Assembly: GCF_019636075.1 (NCBI RefSeq)
Contig: NZ_JAHBYG010000001.1
Coordinates: 1-64,000, forward strand
Direction: 5' to 3'
DNA: 64,000 nucleotides
Source of the DNA: Ferrovibrio sp.
Lineage (GTDB): Bacteria > Pseudomonadota > Alphaproteobacteria > Ferrovibrionales > Ferrovibrionaceae
The position numbers were made by a program, and so were the translations under genes. The notes under the pieces were generated by a model, which was not told the DNA's origin, made no database searches, and saw only the letters and a list, made by a program, of their open reading frames with translations. Below, piece after piece: positions 44,765 to 54,355 of this stretch (the first letter of the stretch is position 1; every line of letters begins with the position of its first letter).

Positions 44765-45982
44765 TTAGCGCAACAATTCGCCGGCAATAATCATTTTCCG
44801 CACTTCCGTGGTGCCGGCCCCGATTTCCAACAGCTTGGTGCAGCGGAACAGGCGGTTGATTTCGCTTTCCCAAATATAGCCGCTGCCGCCATGAATTTGC
44901 ACCGCCTCATCAAGCACTCGGTTCATGCCATTGGCCGCCATCATCACCGAAGCGGCGGTCAGCGCATGAATGCTGCCGCGCCCCTGTTCGCCGGTCGTCA
45001 TTGCGCCTGCCTCGGCCAGAACCCGGTAGGTAAGGGCGCGCATGCTCTCGGTCAGGGCATAGATTTCGGCGATCTTGCCCTGGATATGCTGGAAGGCTGC
45101 AATCGGCTTGCCGAATTGCTTGCGGGTTTTTGCATATTCGATGGAGAGCGTGAGGGCGCGTTCGCAGATGCCGAGGCAGATCGGAGAGATCATAGAGCGT
45201 TCGAGATCTAGTCCGCTCATCACGATCTTCAATCCTTCGTTCTCCGCACCTAGCCGATTGCGGGCCGGCACCACGCAATTGTCGAATACCAGCTCGGCCG
45301 TCTGGCTGCCGCGGAAACCCATCTTCACCAGTTTTTGCGCCACGCCGAAGCCGGGGAAATCCTTTTCCACCAGGAAGGCGGAAATGCCATGCGGGCCCTT
45401 TTCAGGCGAGGTTTTGGCATAGATCAGCAGCACATCGGCTATCGATCCGTTGGTGATGTAAATCTTGCGGCCGTTCAGGATGTAATTGTCGCCTTCGCGG
45501 CGTGCGGTGGTGGTCATCGAGCCTAGGGCATCTGAGCCCGCTCCGGGTTCGGTAAGGCCCAGGGCGCCGATGAATTCGCCACTGCAAAGCTTGGGCACGA
45601 AGCGCTGGCGTTGATCTTCGTTGCCATGATGGAACAGGTTGTTCAGGCAAAGATTGTCATGCGCGATCCAGGCCAACGAGATGGCGCCGTTCCAGCGCGA
45701 TATGGCTTGCAGCACCAGGCCGCTGGTCAGCAGATCGGCACCCTGGCCGCCATGGGATTCCGGGATGGTGATGCCGAGATAGCCCAGTTCGCCGAAGCGC
45801 CGCATGATGCCTTCAGGCCACCATTCCTCGTCGTCCATCCGGCGTGCCAAGGGGTATAGCTCGCGCTTAGCAAAGCGGTCTACGCCATCCAGGATTTCCT
45901 GCTGTTCCGGAGTGAGGGAAAAGCCCGGCCCAATTTGATGATTGCTACTATTAGTAGAATTTTCTTTGATTGGATTTTGCAT
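44765..45982 (-). CDS. Acyl-CoA dehydrogenase, isovaleryl-CoA dehydrogenase-like
   Basis: 405 aa from the ATG at 45982 with GGGAGGGAAG upstream; the frame opens at 46054. FAD/acyl-CoA motifs: ALGLTEPGAGSDALGSMTTTA, ITNGSIADVLLIYAKT, KMGFRGSQTAELVFDN. It has GLDLERS, where isovaleryl-type enzymes carry their catalytic Glu, and IGAGTTEVRKMI at the end, where medium-chain-type enzymes would have the Glu instead. This points to a 3-methyl-branched acyl-CoA such as isovaleryl- or citronellyl-CoA. Its promoter carries the shared palindrome and faces the AtuA operon. Confidence 0.9.
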   Translation of the reverse strand: MQNPIKENSTNSSNHQIGPGFSLTPEQQEILDGVDRFAKRELYPLARRMDDEEWWPEGIMRRFGELGYLGITIPESHGGQGADLLTSGLVLQAISRWNGAISLAWIAHDNLCLNNLFHHGNEDQRQRFVPKLCSGEFIGALGLTEPGAGSDALGSMTTTARREGDNYILNGRKIYITNGSIADVLLIYAKTSPEKGPHGISAFLVEKDFPGFGVAQKLVKMGFRGSQTAELVFDNCVVPARNRLGAENEGLKIVMSGLDLERSMISPICLGICERALTLSIEYAKTRKQFGKPIAAFQHIQGKIAEIYALTESMRALTYRVLAEAGAMTTGEQGRGSIHALTAASVMMAANGMNRVLDEAVQIHGGSGYIWESEINRLFRCTKLLEIGAGTTEVRKMIIAGELLR

Positions 45983-46065
45983 GGCGGCGTCTTCCCTCCC
46001 TTGTTCCGCAGAGCTTCTCGCAGCATCAGCGTATGTGCCTGCCGGCCCTGACAATTAATGAGTGA

Positions 46066-46094
46066 GATATATTAAGAGAATGAATCAGAGTCAA
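46066..46094 (-). promoter_or_regulatory. Promoter of the acyl-CoA dehydrogenase gene with palindrome site
   Basis: On the minus strand: -35 TTGACT (46094-46089), 17-base spacer, -10 TATATC (46071-46066). The imperfect palindrome TGAATCAGAGTCA (46081-46093, one mismatch between arms) overlaps the -35 and spacer. Confidence 0.6.
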
Positions 46095-46252
46095 TTTTTT
46101 ACCGAATACGGGTGATAAGAAAGCCGTTCACTGTTTCTGCGGGAGGGGTTGGATTGGCGTTGAATTATTAAATAAATACAATTATATCAATAAACTATAA
46201 TATTTTTTGGCGATCCGGAAACAGGCGCTCCATTCGCCCGTGAAACGCCTGC

Positions 46253-46285
46253 TTGACAATCCGAAAGATAATGAATTATGTTCAT
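46253..46285 (+). promoter_or_regulatory. Promoter of the AtuA-led operon with palindrome site E on the -10
   Basis: -35 TTGACA (46253-46258), 18-base spacer, -10 TATGTT (46277-46282). The palindrome ATGAA-TTATG-TTCAT (46271-46285) covers the -10. The leader to the ATG at 46433 is about 145 bases. The remaining sequence of the 450-base divergent gap (45983-46432) is AT-rich in its middle (46150-46210) with no supportable gene. Confidence 0.66.
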
Positions 46286-46432
46286 TCAAACCGATGCGAG
46301 ATATCGCATCGAACAGGGAGAGAAGCATTTGCGCGATGCCAGGGGCATTGGGCGCGGCCGGGAAGCTGTTGCCTGCAATACCAATCTAAAGGGGAATAAG
46401 CTACGCCTACCCTTGCAGGCCGGGGCTGCGGC

Positions 46433-48268
46433 ATGAATGGGCCTGCAGTCATACGCATCGGCTGCGGTGGCGGCTTTTGGGGCGATTCCGCCGAAGGGCC
46501 GCGCCAGTTGGTGCTGTCTGGCGGCATCGACTACCTGATCATGGATTACCTGGCCGAAGTCACCATGTCGCTGCTGGTGCGGGCCAAGGCCAAGGCGCCG
46601 GAGCTTGGATATGCCACCGATTTCGTGCTGCACGCCATGCAGCCGCTATTGGCTGAATTGTCGGCGCGCCGCATACGGGTGATCACCAATGCCGGTGGCG
46701 TCAATCCGCTGGCTTGTCGCGATGCCCTGCAGGCGGCGATCGATGCCGCTGGCCTGTCGTTGAAAGTCGCAGCGGTTTTGGGCGACGATCTGTTGCCGCA
46801 GGCAGAAGTATTGCGGGCCGAGGGCGTGTCCGAGATGTTCAGCGGCACGCCGATGCCGACGCGCCTGCTCAGCGCCAACGCCTATTTCGGCGCGCCGGGT
46901 ATCGTGAAGGCGTTGCAGCTTGGTGCCGATATCGTGGTGACCGGCCGCGTAACCGACAGTGCACTGGCATTGGCGCCCTTGATGCACGAATTCGGCTGGT
47001 CGCCCGAGGATTACGACCGGCTTTCGGCTGGCAGCCTGGTGGGCCATATCCTGGAATGCGGCGCCCAGGCCACGGGTGGCTTATACACCGATTGGCGCGA
47101 GGTGCCGGGCTGGGACCATATGGGTTTCCCGATTGCCGAGGTTTCCGCCGATGGCAGCTTTGTCGTCACCAAACCATCCGGCACCGGCGGCTTGATCACG
47201 CCGGCCACGATTGCCGAACAAGTGGTTTACGAAGTGGGAGATCCGGCGGCTTATGCGCTGCCGGATGTGGTGTGCGATTTCTCGCAAATCGATCTGCGGC
47301 AGGTTGGGCCGGATCGTGTGCAGGTAAGTGGCGCACGTGGCAGCGCCCCTGGTGGCGAATACAAGGTGAGTGCCACCTATGCCGATGGTTATCGTGCCAC
47401 TGCGATGATGATGATCGGCGGACGCGAAGCGGCACAAAAAGGCCGGGCCGTGGCCGAGGCCGTGCTGTCGCGCAGCAGGCGGTTGATCCGCGAAGCGGGT
47501 CTGGCGGATTTTTCCGCCACATCGGTAGAAATTCTGGGGGCGGAAGCGATCTATGGGCCGCATGGCCGCGCGGGCGCTACGCGCGAAGCCATTATCAAGA
47601 TAGCAGCGTCCCATGCGGATAAGCGCGCCCTCGAACTTTTCGCGCGGGAAATCTTTCCCGCCGGCACGGCCATGGCCCAGGGGCTGACGGGGTTTGCCGG
47701 CGGCCGGCCGGCCGTCACCCCGGTGGTGCGATTGTTTTCCTTTCTGCTGCCGAAAGACAGGGCGTTGCCTGAGGTTGATTTCCAGGGCCGGCGCCATGCT
47801 GTGGCCATGCCGGATATTCCCGTGCGGCCGCAACCGGCCTCTGCGATATTGCCCGATCCGCTTTCGGCGCCGTTGTCTGGCGATCTTATCGCTGTGCCGC
47901 TGATCCGCATCGCCCATGGCCGTTCCGGCGACAAAGGCGACATTGCCAATATCGGTGTTTTGGCGCGGCACCCGGATTTTCTGCCGGCGATTGCCGCGGC
48001 GCTCACGGCGCAGGCGGTTGGGGAATATTTCGCGCATCTGGCAGAGGGTCCGGTGCGGCGTTTCGATTGGCCCGGCCTGCATGGGTTCAATTTCATGCTG
48101 CACAAAGCCCTGGGCGGCGGCGGCATGGCTTCGCTGCGCCATGATCCCCAAGGCAAGACCTATGCGCAGATATTGATGGATTTCCACGTGCCTGTGCCTG
48201 CGGCGTGGTTGCAGCATGATGCGATTGCTGCCGACAACGCCCCAAAGATGGCGAGTGCGGCTGAATGA
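46433..48268 (+). CDS. AtuA-like protein (acyclic terpene utilisation family)
   Basis: 611 aa. The N-terminal 450 residues are the AtuA/DUF1446 type (IRIGCGGGFWGDSAEGP, VITNAGGVNPLACRDAL, VVTGRVTDSALALAPL, HILECGAQATGG, KPSGTGGLITPATIAEQ). A linker and a C-terminal domain starting PLIRIAHGRSGDKGDIANIGV, the AtuA-like ferredoxin-fold part, follow. AtuA is required for citronellol/geraniol degradation in Pseudomonas but its reaction is unknown to me. It heads an 11-gene operon with a Liv importer, acyl-CoA synthetase and carboxylase, and overlaps the next TetR gene by 4 bases. Confidence 0.9.
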   Translation: MNGPAVIRIGCGGGFWGDSAEGPRQLVLSGGIDYLIMDYLAEVTMSLLVRAKAKAPELGYATDFVLHAMQPLLAELSARRIRVITNAGGVNPLACRDALQAAIDAAGLSLKVAAVLGDDLLPQAEVLRAEGVSEMFSGTPMPTRLLSANAYFGAPGIVKALQLGADIVVTGRVTDSALALAPLMHEFGWSPEDYDRLSAGSLVGHILECGAQATGGLYTDWREVPGWDHMGFPIAEVSADGSFVVTKPSGTGGLITPATIAEQVVYEVGDPAAYALPDVVCDFSQIDLRQVGPDRVQVSGARGSAPGGEYKVSATYADGYRATAMMMIGGREAAQKGRAVAEAVLSRSRRLIREAGLADFSATSVEILGAEAIYGPHGRAGATREAIIKIAASHADKRALELFAREIFPAGTAMAQGLTGFAGGRPAVTPVVRLFSFLLPKDRALPEVDFQGRRHAVAMPDIPVRPQPASAILPDPLSAPLSGDLIAVPLIRIAHGRSGDKGDIANIGVLARHPDFLPAIAAALTAQAVGEYFAHLAEGPVRRFDWPGLHGFNFMLHKALGGGGMASLRHDPQGKTYAQILMDFHVPVPAAWLQHDAIAADNAPKMASAAE

Positions 48269-48990
48269 GCGCCAATCCCAGCCCGATCCGCCCCAGCCAG
48301 ATCCGCACGCGCCAGCCGCGTGAAAAGCGGTTGGCCGATATTCTGGCGGCAGCACGTGCGGTATTTCGTGAGCGTGGCTACGACGACACTTCTATTACCG
48401 AGATCGCTCAGCGCGCCGGTTTGGTGGAAGGTTCGATTTATCGCTTTTTCGATAGCAAACGCGAATTGTTGTTGCGCGTGGTCGAGCTTTGGTACGAGGA
48501 GGTTCTGGCGGATTACGACCGCCAGCTCGCCGGGGTGCGCGGCTTATGGAATCGCCTGCGCTTCATGATCTGGCATCACCTCAAATCGATTCATGAGAAT
48601 CCGGAGTTGGTCTCCATTTTCTTCCGGCAGATCCGCGTAAGCCCTGATTATCTGAATTCTCCGGTGCATGAACTCAATCGCCGCTATACGCGCCATGTGC
48701 TGGAAATCGTGGAAAGCGGGATTGCCAGCGGAGAATTGTGGCGCGAGTTGCCATTGGTGATTGTGCGCGATCTGATCTATGGCTGCATCGAGCATCATAC
48801 CTGGCGTTATGTATCCGGCGTGGGCAATTTCGATCCCGAAGCCACAGCCGATATGATCACGGATGTGGTCTATCGCAGCTTTGCGAACCATAGCGCCGAA
48901 AGCGCCGGCCTGGCGCGCCTGGAAGCCACCATGATGCGGCTGGAAAAATCCGTAGACCGGCTGAATGGCCGATTAGATGGCGGGGCCTGA
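48265..48990 (+). CDS. TetR-family regulator inside the AtuA-Liv-carboxylase operon
   Basis: 241 aa. The HTH reads EKRLADILAAARAVFRERGYDDTSITEIAQRAGLVEGSIYRFFDSKRELLL. The ligand domain contains LRFMIWHHLKSIHENPELVSIFFRQIR, as in FadR/AcrR-like acyl-CoA-responsive TetRs. It overlaps atuA by 4 bases and is 2 bases from livF. A second TetR candidate for the shared palindromes, in addition to the one at 42886-43611. Confidence 0.87.
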   Translation: MSANPSPIRPSQIRTRQPREKRLADILAAARAVFRERGYDDTSITEIAQRAGLVEGSIYRFFDSKRELLLRVVELWYEEVLADYDRQLAGVRGLWNRLRFMIWHHLKSIHENPELVSIFFRQIRVSPDYLNSPVHELNRRYTRHVLEIVESGIASGELWRELPLVIVRDLIYGCIEHHTWRYVSGVGNFDPEATADMITDVVYRSFANHSAESAGLARLEATMMRLEKSVDRLNGRLDGGA

Positions 48991-48992
48991 TC

Positions 48993-49793
48993 ATGGCCGA
49001 CATCCTCAACGTCACCAATGTGCAAATCCTTTACGACAAAACCATCGAGGCTGTGCGCGATGTATCGATTACCGTGCCGGAAGGCGGGATTGTCGCCTTG
49101 CTGGGGCCGAATGGCGCCGGAAAATCCACTCTGCTGAAAGCCATTTCCAACATTCTCTATCCCGAGGATGGCGAGGTGCTGCATGGCAGCATTCGGTTCG
49201 ATGGCCAGGATTTAACCCGTGCATCGGCGGACCATATCGTGCGCAGCGGATTGATCCATATCCCGGAAGGGCGCCGGCTGTTCGATACCATGACCGTGGA
49301 AGAAAATCTGGTGATGGGGGCCTATACCCGCCAGCGCGGCGAAATCGCCAATGGCTTGCAGCGGATCTACGATCTGTTCCCCCGCATTGCCAACCGGCGC
49401 AGCGAATTGGCGGGCCTGCTTTCCGGCGGCGAGCAGCAGATGGTTGCCGTCGGCCGTGCGCTGCTGTCGCGCCCGCGATTGCTTATGTTGGATGAGCCTT
49501 CATTGGGGCTGGCGCCGCAGGTGGTGCAGATCATTTTCGAGACCATCGTGCGCTTGAACAAGGAAGAGGGTCTGTCCGTCCTCTTCGTGGAACAGAATGC
49601 CGTGCAGGCCCTGGACGTGGCGCATTATGGTTATGTGCTGGAAAATGGCCGCGTTGTGTTGGATGGGCCGGCCGACAAGCTAGCCTCCAATCGCGATATC
49701 CAGGAATTCTATCTCGGCAGCGCCACGGGCGGCGGCCGGCGCAGCTTTCGCGACGTGAAGCACTACAAACGCCGTAAGCGGTGGCTGTCATGA
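48993..49793 (+). CDS. livF: Liv-type ABC transporter ATPase LivF (second cluster)
   Basis: 266 aa. Walker A GPNGAGKSTLLKAISNI, LIHIPEGRRLFDTMTVEENLVMG, signature LLSGGEQQMVAVGRALLSRP and Walker B LLMLDEPSLGLAP identify LivF. A C-terminal basic tail (KHYKRRKRW) extends beyond the core. It overlaps livG by 4 bases. Together with the linked acyl-CoA synthetase it suggests uptake of an organic acid and not an amino acid. Confidence 0.9.
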   Translation: MADILNVTNVQILYDKTIEAVRDVSITVPEGGIVALLGPNGAGKSTLLKAISNILYPEDGEVLHGSIRFDGQDLTRASADHIVRSGLIHIPEGRRLFDTMTVEENLVMGAYTRQRGEIANGLQRIYDLFPRIANRRSELAGLLSGGEQQMVAVGRALLSRPRLLMLDEPSLGLAPQVVQIIFETIVRLNKEEGLSVLFVEQNAVQALDVAHYGYVLENGRVVLDGPADKLASNRDIQEFYLGSATGGGRRSFRDVKHYKRRKRWLS

Positions 49794-50554
49794 GTGCTTT
49801 GTTGCAAGTGCGTAATGTGTCTAAGCGCTTTGGCGGCCTGGTGGCGGTCAATGATGTCAGCTTCGATATCCAACGCGGCAATATTCATGCGCTGATCGGC
49901 CCGAATGGCGCCGGCAAAACCACGATGTTCAATATGATCAGCGCCCTGGTGCAGCCCAGCGAGGGCGAATTACTGTTCGAGGAACATCCATTGCACAAGA
50001 CCCGGCCAGACCGTTTGGCCGGCCTTGGCATCGGCCGCACGTTCCAGAATCTCGCGGTGTTTGGCCATGCCACGGTGGTGCAGAATCTGCTGGTCGGCAT
50101 GCATCATCGCACCCGCACCGGCTTACTCGAAGCCGGCATTTTCTTCGGTCGCGCGCGGCAGGAGGAAATCCGCGCGCGCGAAAAAGTGGAAGAAATCATC
50201 GAATTCCTGGAGATCGAGGATCTGCGGGATACGCCGGTGGGGGCGCTGTCATACGGCCTGCAAAAACGCGTGGAGCTGGGGCGCGCGCTTGCAGTGGGGC
50301 CGAAGCTGATGCTGCTGGATGAAATGGTGTCCGGCATGAATGGCGAGGAAACCGAAGATATCGGCCGCTTCATTCTCGATATCAACGAAACCCTCGATAT
50401 CACCATCCTGATGATCGAGCACGATATGCATTTCGTGATGGATATCTCCGACCGCGTAACGGTGCTGAATTACGGGCAGTTGATTGCCGACGGCACGCCA
50501 GCCGAGGTTTCCGCATCCGACGCCGTGATCAAGGCCTATCTGGGGAGAGCCTGA
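49790..50554 (+). CDS. livG: Liv-type ABC transporter ATPase LivG (second cluster)
   Basis: 254 aa from the ATG at 49790 in the ATGA overlap. Walker A GPNGAGKTTMFNMI, RTFQNLAVFGHATVVQNLLVGMHH, signature LSYGLQKRVELGRAL and Walker B LMLLDEMVSGMNGEE. The Walker B is followed by Met where most have Pro (DEM instead of DEP), a mild variation common in this group. Two bases separate it from the synthetase gene. Confidence 0.9.
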   Translation: MSALLQVRNVSKRFGGLVAVNDVSFDIQRGNIHALIGPNGAGKTTMFNMISALVQPSEGELLFEEHPLHKTRPDRLAGLGIGRTFQNLAVFGHATVVQNLLVGMHHRTRTGLLEAGIFFGRARQEEIRAREKVEEIIEFLEIEDLRDTPVGALSYGLQKRVELGRALAVGPKLMLLDEMVSGMNGEETEDIGRFILDINETLDITILMIEHDMHFVMDISDRVTVLNYGQLIADGTPAEVSASDAVIKAYLGRA

Positions 50555-50556
50555 GC

Positions 50557-52413
50557 ATGGCTGCACGTCTGCCGGATAATATGGAAATAATGACCCTGCC
50601 GGGCCTGTTGCGCCATTGGGCGCGCAGCATGCCCGGTGCGACGGCCTTGCGTGAGAAACATCTGGGGATTTGGCGCCGGATCAGCTTTGCCGAATATTAT
50701 CGCAATGTGCTGGATTGTGCACTTGGCTTGTCTGCGCTCGGCTTCAAACGTGGCGATTTTCTCGCCATAGCCGGGGATGACAGCCCGGAATGGATGTATG
50801 CCGATCTCGCCACCCAAGCACTCGGCGGTTCCTGCATCGGGGTATATCCCACCAATCCCTGGCCGGAACTGCGCTATATCCTACAACATTCCGGCAGCGC
50901 CTTCGTCGTTTGCGGCGACCAGGAGCAGACCGACAAGATGTTCGATGTGCTGGATAAAGGCGGCGCATTGCCCAATCTGCGCAAGATCATCTGCGTCGAT
51001 ATGAAGGGCATGCGCAAATACGACCATCCCATGCTCATGAGCTTCGAAGATTTGCTAGCGCTTGGCCGTCGTGAGCGCGAGGCCGGTGAGCCGGCTGTCG
51101 AAGCGATGATCGATGCGCTTTCGCCCGAGGATATTGCCGTTATCGTCTATACATCAGGCACAACCGGGCTGCCCAAAGGAGCCATGCTCAGCCATCGCGG
51201 CCTGATCCATGGCGCGATGCAGATCCGCCGGCTGCATGGCATAGACAGTGATAGTTGGAGCGTTCTGGCCTATTTGCCGCTTTGCCATGTGGCGGAGCGG
51301 CTTTGTTCCACGGTGATGCAGCTTGTCAATGGCAGTTCGGTCAGCTTCGCGGAATCGGTGGATACCGTAGCGCGCGATTTGCGCGAAGTGGCGCCGCGCG
51401 CTTTCCTGGGCGTGCCGCGTATCTGGGAGAAGCTGCAGCAATCCATCATGGTGCGTATGCAGGATACCCGGGCCCTGCCGCGTTGGGTATTGCAGCGCTG
51501 TTTAGCCTTGGGCGGCGGCATTGCCGATCGGCGGCTGGCCAGGGGCGGCCGGTTTTCCGGCATGACGGATCGGCTGCTGGCTTTTGCGCTCTGGGCTATC
51601 TGTTTCCGTGCGCTGCAAAAACGCCTCGGCCTGGATCGCGCCCGCATCTGCCTGTGCGGCGGTGCGCCGATCTCGCCCGAAGTGCTGCGGTTCTTTTGGG
51701 GAATTGGCATCCGGGTTTACCAGGTCTACGGCATGACCGAGCTTTGCGGCGTGTCGCATAGCCAGCACGCGGGCAACACCCTGCATGGATCGGTGGGCAG
51801 GCCGCTGCCCACTTTCGAACAGCAACTTGGGCCTGATGGCGAAATCCTGGTGCGTACGCGGGCGATGTTCAGCGGTTATCTCAACGATGAAGCGGCCTTT
51901 CAGCAGGCCGTACATAATGGCTGGATGCATACCGGCGATATCGGCCGCTTGACAGAAGATGGCTCGCTTTATGTGACCGACCGCAAGAAAGACATCATCA
52001 TCACCAGCGGCGGCAAGAATGTTACGCCATCGCTGATCGAGAACCGATTGAAGGATTCGATCTATGTGCGTGAGGCGATTCTGATCGGCGACGGCAGGCA
52101 TTTCCTCAGCACGTTGATCGAAATCGACTACGACACCGTGGGAAAATGGGCGCAGGGCAGGGGCCTGGCTTATACGAACTACAAAAGCCTGAGCGGTCTG
52201 CCCGAGGTGCGCGAGCTTATAGGCGCCTGGATCGCCGAGGTGAATACCGAATTCGCCCGCGTGGAAAGCATTCGAAAATTCGAAATCCTGCCCAAGCAGC
52301 TTGATCACGACGATGGCGAGGTGACGGCCACGATGAAGGTACGCCGTTCTGCCATTGAAAAGATCTATGCCGCCGAAATCCAGCGTATCTATCAATCCGT
52401 GGGCGCTTCGTGA
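50557..52413 (+). CDS. Long-chain-type acyl-CoA synthetase (AMP-forming)
   Basis: 618 aa ANL-family ligase. Motifs: P-loop VYTSGTTGLPKGAMLSH, substrate-loop YGMTELCGVSHS, GWMHTGDIGRLTEDG and the hinge/adenylation motif DRKKDIIITSGGKNVTPS. The C-terminal lysine region is EVTATMKVRR. It activates a carboxylic acid to its CoA thioester. Genomic coupling between livG and livH implies that it acts on the imported acid directly as it enters. Long-chain FadD15-like length suggests a bulky or hydrophobic acid. Confidence 0.88.
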   Translation: MAARLPDNMEIMTLPGLLRHWARSMPGATALREKHLGIWRRISFAEYYRNVLDCALGLSALGFKRGDFLAIAGDDSPEWMYADLATQALGGSCIGVYPTNPWPELRYILQHSGSAFVVCGDQEQTDKMFDVLDKGGALPNLRKIICVDMKGMRKYDHPMLMSFEDLLALGRREREAGEPAVEAMIDALSPEDIAVIVYTSGTTGLPKGAMLSHRGLIHGAMQIRRLHGIDSDSWSVLAYLPLCHVAERLCSTVMQLVNGSSVSFAESVDTVARDLREVAPRAFLGVPRIWEKLQQSIMVRMQDTRALPRWVLQRCLALGGGIADRRLARGGRFSGMTDRLLAFALWAICFRALQKRLGLDRARICLCGGAPISPEVLRFFWGIGIRVYQVYGMTELCGVSHSQHAGNTLHGSVGRPLPTFEQQLGPDGEILVRTRAMFSGYLNDEAAFQQAVHNGWMHTGDIGRLTEDGSLYVTDRKKDIIITSGGKNVTPSLIENRLKDSIYVREAILIGDGRHFLSTLIEIDYDTVGKWAQGRGLAYTNYKSLSGLPEVRELIGAWIAEVNTEFARVESIRKFEILPKQLDHDDGEVTATMKVRRSAIEKIYAAEIQRIYQSVGAS

Positions 52414-53285
52414 TGGACTACCTGCTCAATATAACCGCCAGCGGCCTTGTGTTGGGCGCCATGTATGGCCTGATCGCCATGGCCTTTTCGGTGATCTACA
52501 AAACCACAGGCGTGGTGAATTTCGCACAAGGCGAGATGATGATGCTCACCGCCTATATCGCCTGGTCGTTGGGCATGACCTTGGCCCTGCCATTCTGGTT
52601 GATGCTGCCATTGGTTTGCGTGATTGCCGCATTGATCGGAGGGTTGGTGGAATACGCCATCATCCGTCCGATGATGGGGGAACCGCCCTTTGCCATCATC
52701 ATGGCCACGATGGGATTGGCGATCGTCATCCGCAGCCTCACCATCCTGCTCTGGGGGGTGAATGCCGAAGGGTTCGATGCGTCCGTGAAGGGCGGCTTGT
52801 TGGAAATCGGACCCGTCGTTCTGTTCTCCGAACAGGTTTTCGCCTTGGCTGTTTTCCTGCTGGTGTCGGTCGGCATCTGGGCCTTCATGCGCTTCACCCG
52901 CGTCGGCACGGCCATGCGCGCCACGGCGCTGGATGAAAGCGCAGCGCTGCTGATGGGCATCAATGTGCGGCGCATCCACTCCCTGGCCTGGGCGATTTCC
53001 AGCATTATTGCCGCTTTGGCCGGCGTCTGCTTCGCACTGGCTTTCTCGCGCTCGCCCAGCATGTGGTTCCTTGGTCTGCAATCTTTTCCCGCCAGCATCC
53101 TGGGCGGCCTGGATGCGCCTTTGGGCTCGGCTTTGGGTGGCCTGCTGGTCGGCGTCTCGGCCAATCTGTCGGAAGGCTATATCGGCCAGGGTCTCAAGGA
53201 GATTTCCGGCTTTGTCATCATCATCCTGGTCCTGATGATCAGGCCTTACGGCCTGTTCGGACGGCGCGATCTTGAGAGAGTGTGA
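52413..53285 (+). CDS. livH: Liv-type ABC transporter permease LivH (second cluster)
   Basis: 290 aa from the ATG at 52413, one base into the synthetase stop; a GTG one codon earlier is also possible. LivH hallmarks: SGLVLGAMYGLIAMAFSVIYKTTGVVNFAQGEMMML and RVGTAMRATALDESAALLMGINV. Ends MIRPYGLFGRRDL as usual. It overlaps livM by one base. Confidence 0.92.
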   Translation: MDYLLNITASGLVLGAMYGLIAMAFSVIYKTTGVVNFAQGEMMMLTAYIAWSLGMTLALPFWLMLPLVCVIAALIGGLVEYAIIRPMMGEPPFAIIMATMGLAIVIRSLTILLWGVNAEGFDASVKGGLLEIGPVVLFSEQVFALAVFLLVSVGIWAFMRFTRVGTAMRATALDESAALLMGINVRRIHSLAWAISSIIAALAGVCFALAFSRSPSMWFLGLQSFPASILGGLDAPLGSALGGLLVGVSANLSEGYIGQGLKEISGFVIIILVLMIRPYGLFGRRDLERV

Positions 53286-54331
53286 TGCGCAGCGGACATG
53301 CAGTCGAAGATTACCGCCAGCTTGTGGCGCTGAGCGACAATCCGATCACCTGGTTTTGGGTCGGCCTGTTGATCCTGCTGCTGCTGGCTTTGCCTGGCCT
53401 GGTGCCGACTTATACATTGGTAATGGCCTCTGCTGTGGGTATCGCGGCTATCGGCGCCATCGGCTTGAATTTGCTTACGGGCACGACCGGGCTGATATCG
53501 TTGGGACAGGCTGGCTTTCTGGCCGTGGGCGCCTATACCTGCGCTTTGCTGATGGCCGATTATGGCTGGCCGGCTGAGGCGGCGATGCCCGCTGCGGCGA
53601 TTTTCACCGGGTTGCTCAGCTTGGTGATTGGCGTGCCGTCCTTGCGCCTGAAGGGATTGTATCTTGCCATCACCACCTTGGCTTTTTCGCTGATCGTCAC
53701 GCATTTCATATTGTATTCCGAAAATCTGACCCATGGCCCATTCGGCGTGCGTATCGCCAATCCGACCATGCTGGGCATGGATATCGCCAGCGATGTGGGA
53801 TTCTATTATTTCGTCGGCATATTGTTGCTGCTGGTTTCGCTGTTTGCGCTGAATGTGATGCGCACCCGTATCGGCCGCGCCTGGATAGCCATCCGCGATC
53901 ACGACATCGCCGCCCAGGTGATGGGCATCAATCTGGTGCATTACAAACTGCTCGCTTTTTTCGTCAGTTCGTCGATTGTCGGGCTCGCCGGCGCGCTCAC
54001 CACATTGCGCCTGCGTTTCATCAACGTCGAAGTTTTTGACCTGCTGATCAGCATCGAAGCCTTGGCGATGATTATCGTCGGCGGCCTCGGTTCGGTGGCG
54101 GGCTCGATTCTTGGCGCCGCCTTCATCGTGCTTCTGCCGGAGGGCGTGCGCATCCTGCTGGATTTCCTTACCCCGGAAATGAAGACCGCCTATTCGAACT
54201 ATGTCTACGAAGTTCGCGGCCTTCTGATTGGCGCCATTGTCATCATCATTCTACGCGTCGAGTCCGGCGGCTTGGTTGGTATTTGGATGAAAACAAAAAG
54301 GTATTGGATCAACTGGCCTCTCCCCATCTGA
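53285..54331 (+). CDS. livM: Liv-type ABC transporter permease LivM (second cluster)
   Basis: 348 aa from the ATG at 53285 (a GTG one codon upstream is in frame). LivM core: AIGAIGLNLLTGTTGLISLGQAGFLAVGAY, GVPSLRLKGLYLAITTLAFSLI, RIGRAWIAIRDHDIAAQVMGIN and AGALTTLRL. A basic and aromatic C-terminal tail is added. The livK gene follows after 24 bases, behind a good AGGAGG site. Confidence 0.92.
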   Translation: MRSGHAVEDYRQLVALSDNPITWFWVGLLILLLLALPGLVPTYTLVMASAVGIAAIGAIGLNLLTGTTGLISLGQAGFLAVGAYTCALLMADYGWPAEAAMPAAAIFTGLLSLVIGVPSLRLKGLYLAITTLAFSLIVTHFILYSENLTHGPFGVRIANPTMLGMDIASDVGFYYFVGILLLLVSLFALNVMRTRIGRAWIAIRDHDIAAQVMGINLVHYKLLAFFVSSSIVGLAGALTTLRLRFINVEVFDLLISIEALAMIIVGGLGSVAGSILGAAFIVLLPEGVRILLDFLTPEMKTAYSNYVYEVRGLLIGAIVIIILRVESGGLVGIWMKTKRYWINWPLPI

Positions 54332-54355
54332 ACGAAAATATAACCGGAGGAACGC

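Noticed and set aside
46150..46210. AT-rich stretch in the dehydrogenase/atuA gap as a possible replication or integration site
   Set aside because: No iterons, DnaA boxes or attachment-like repeats visible; simple promoter-region composition explains it.
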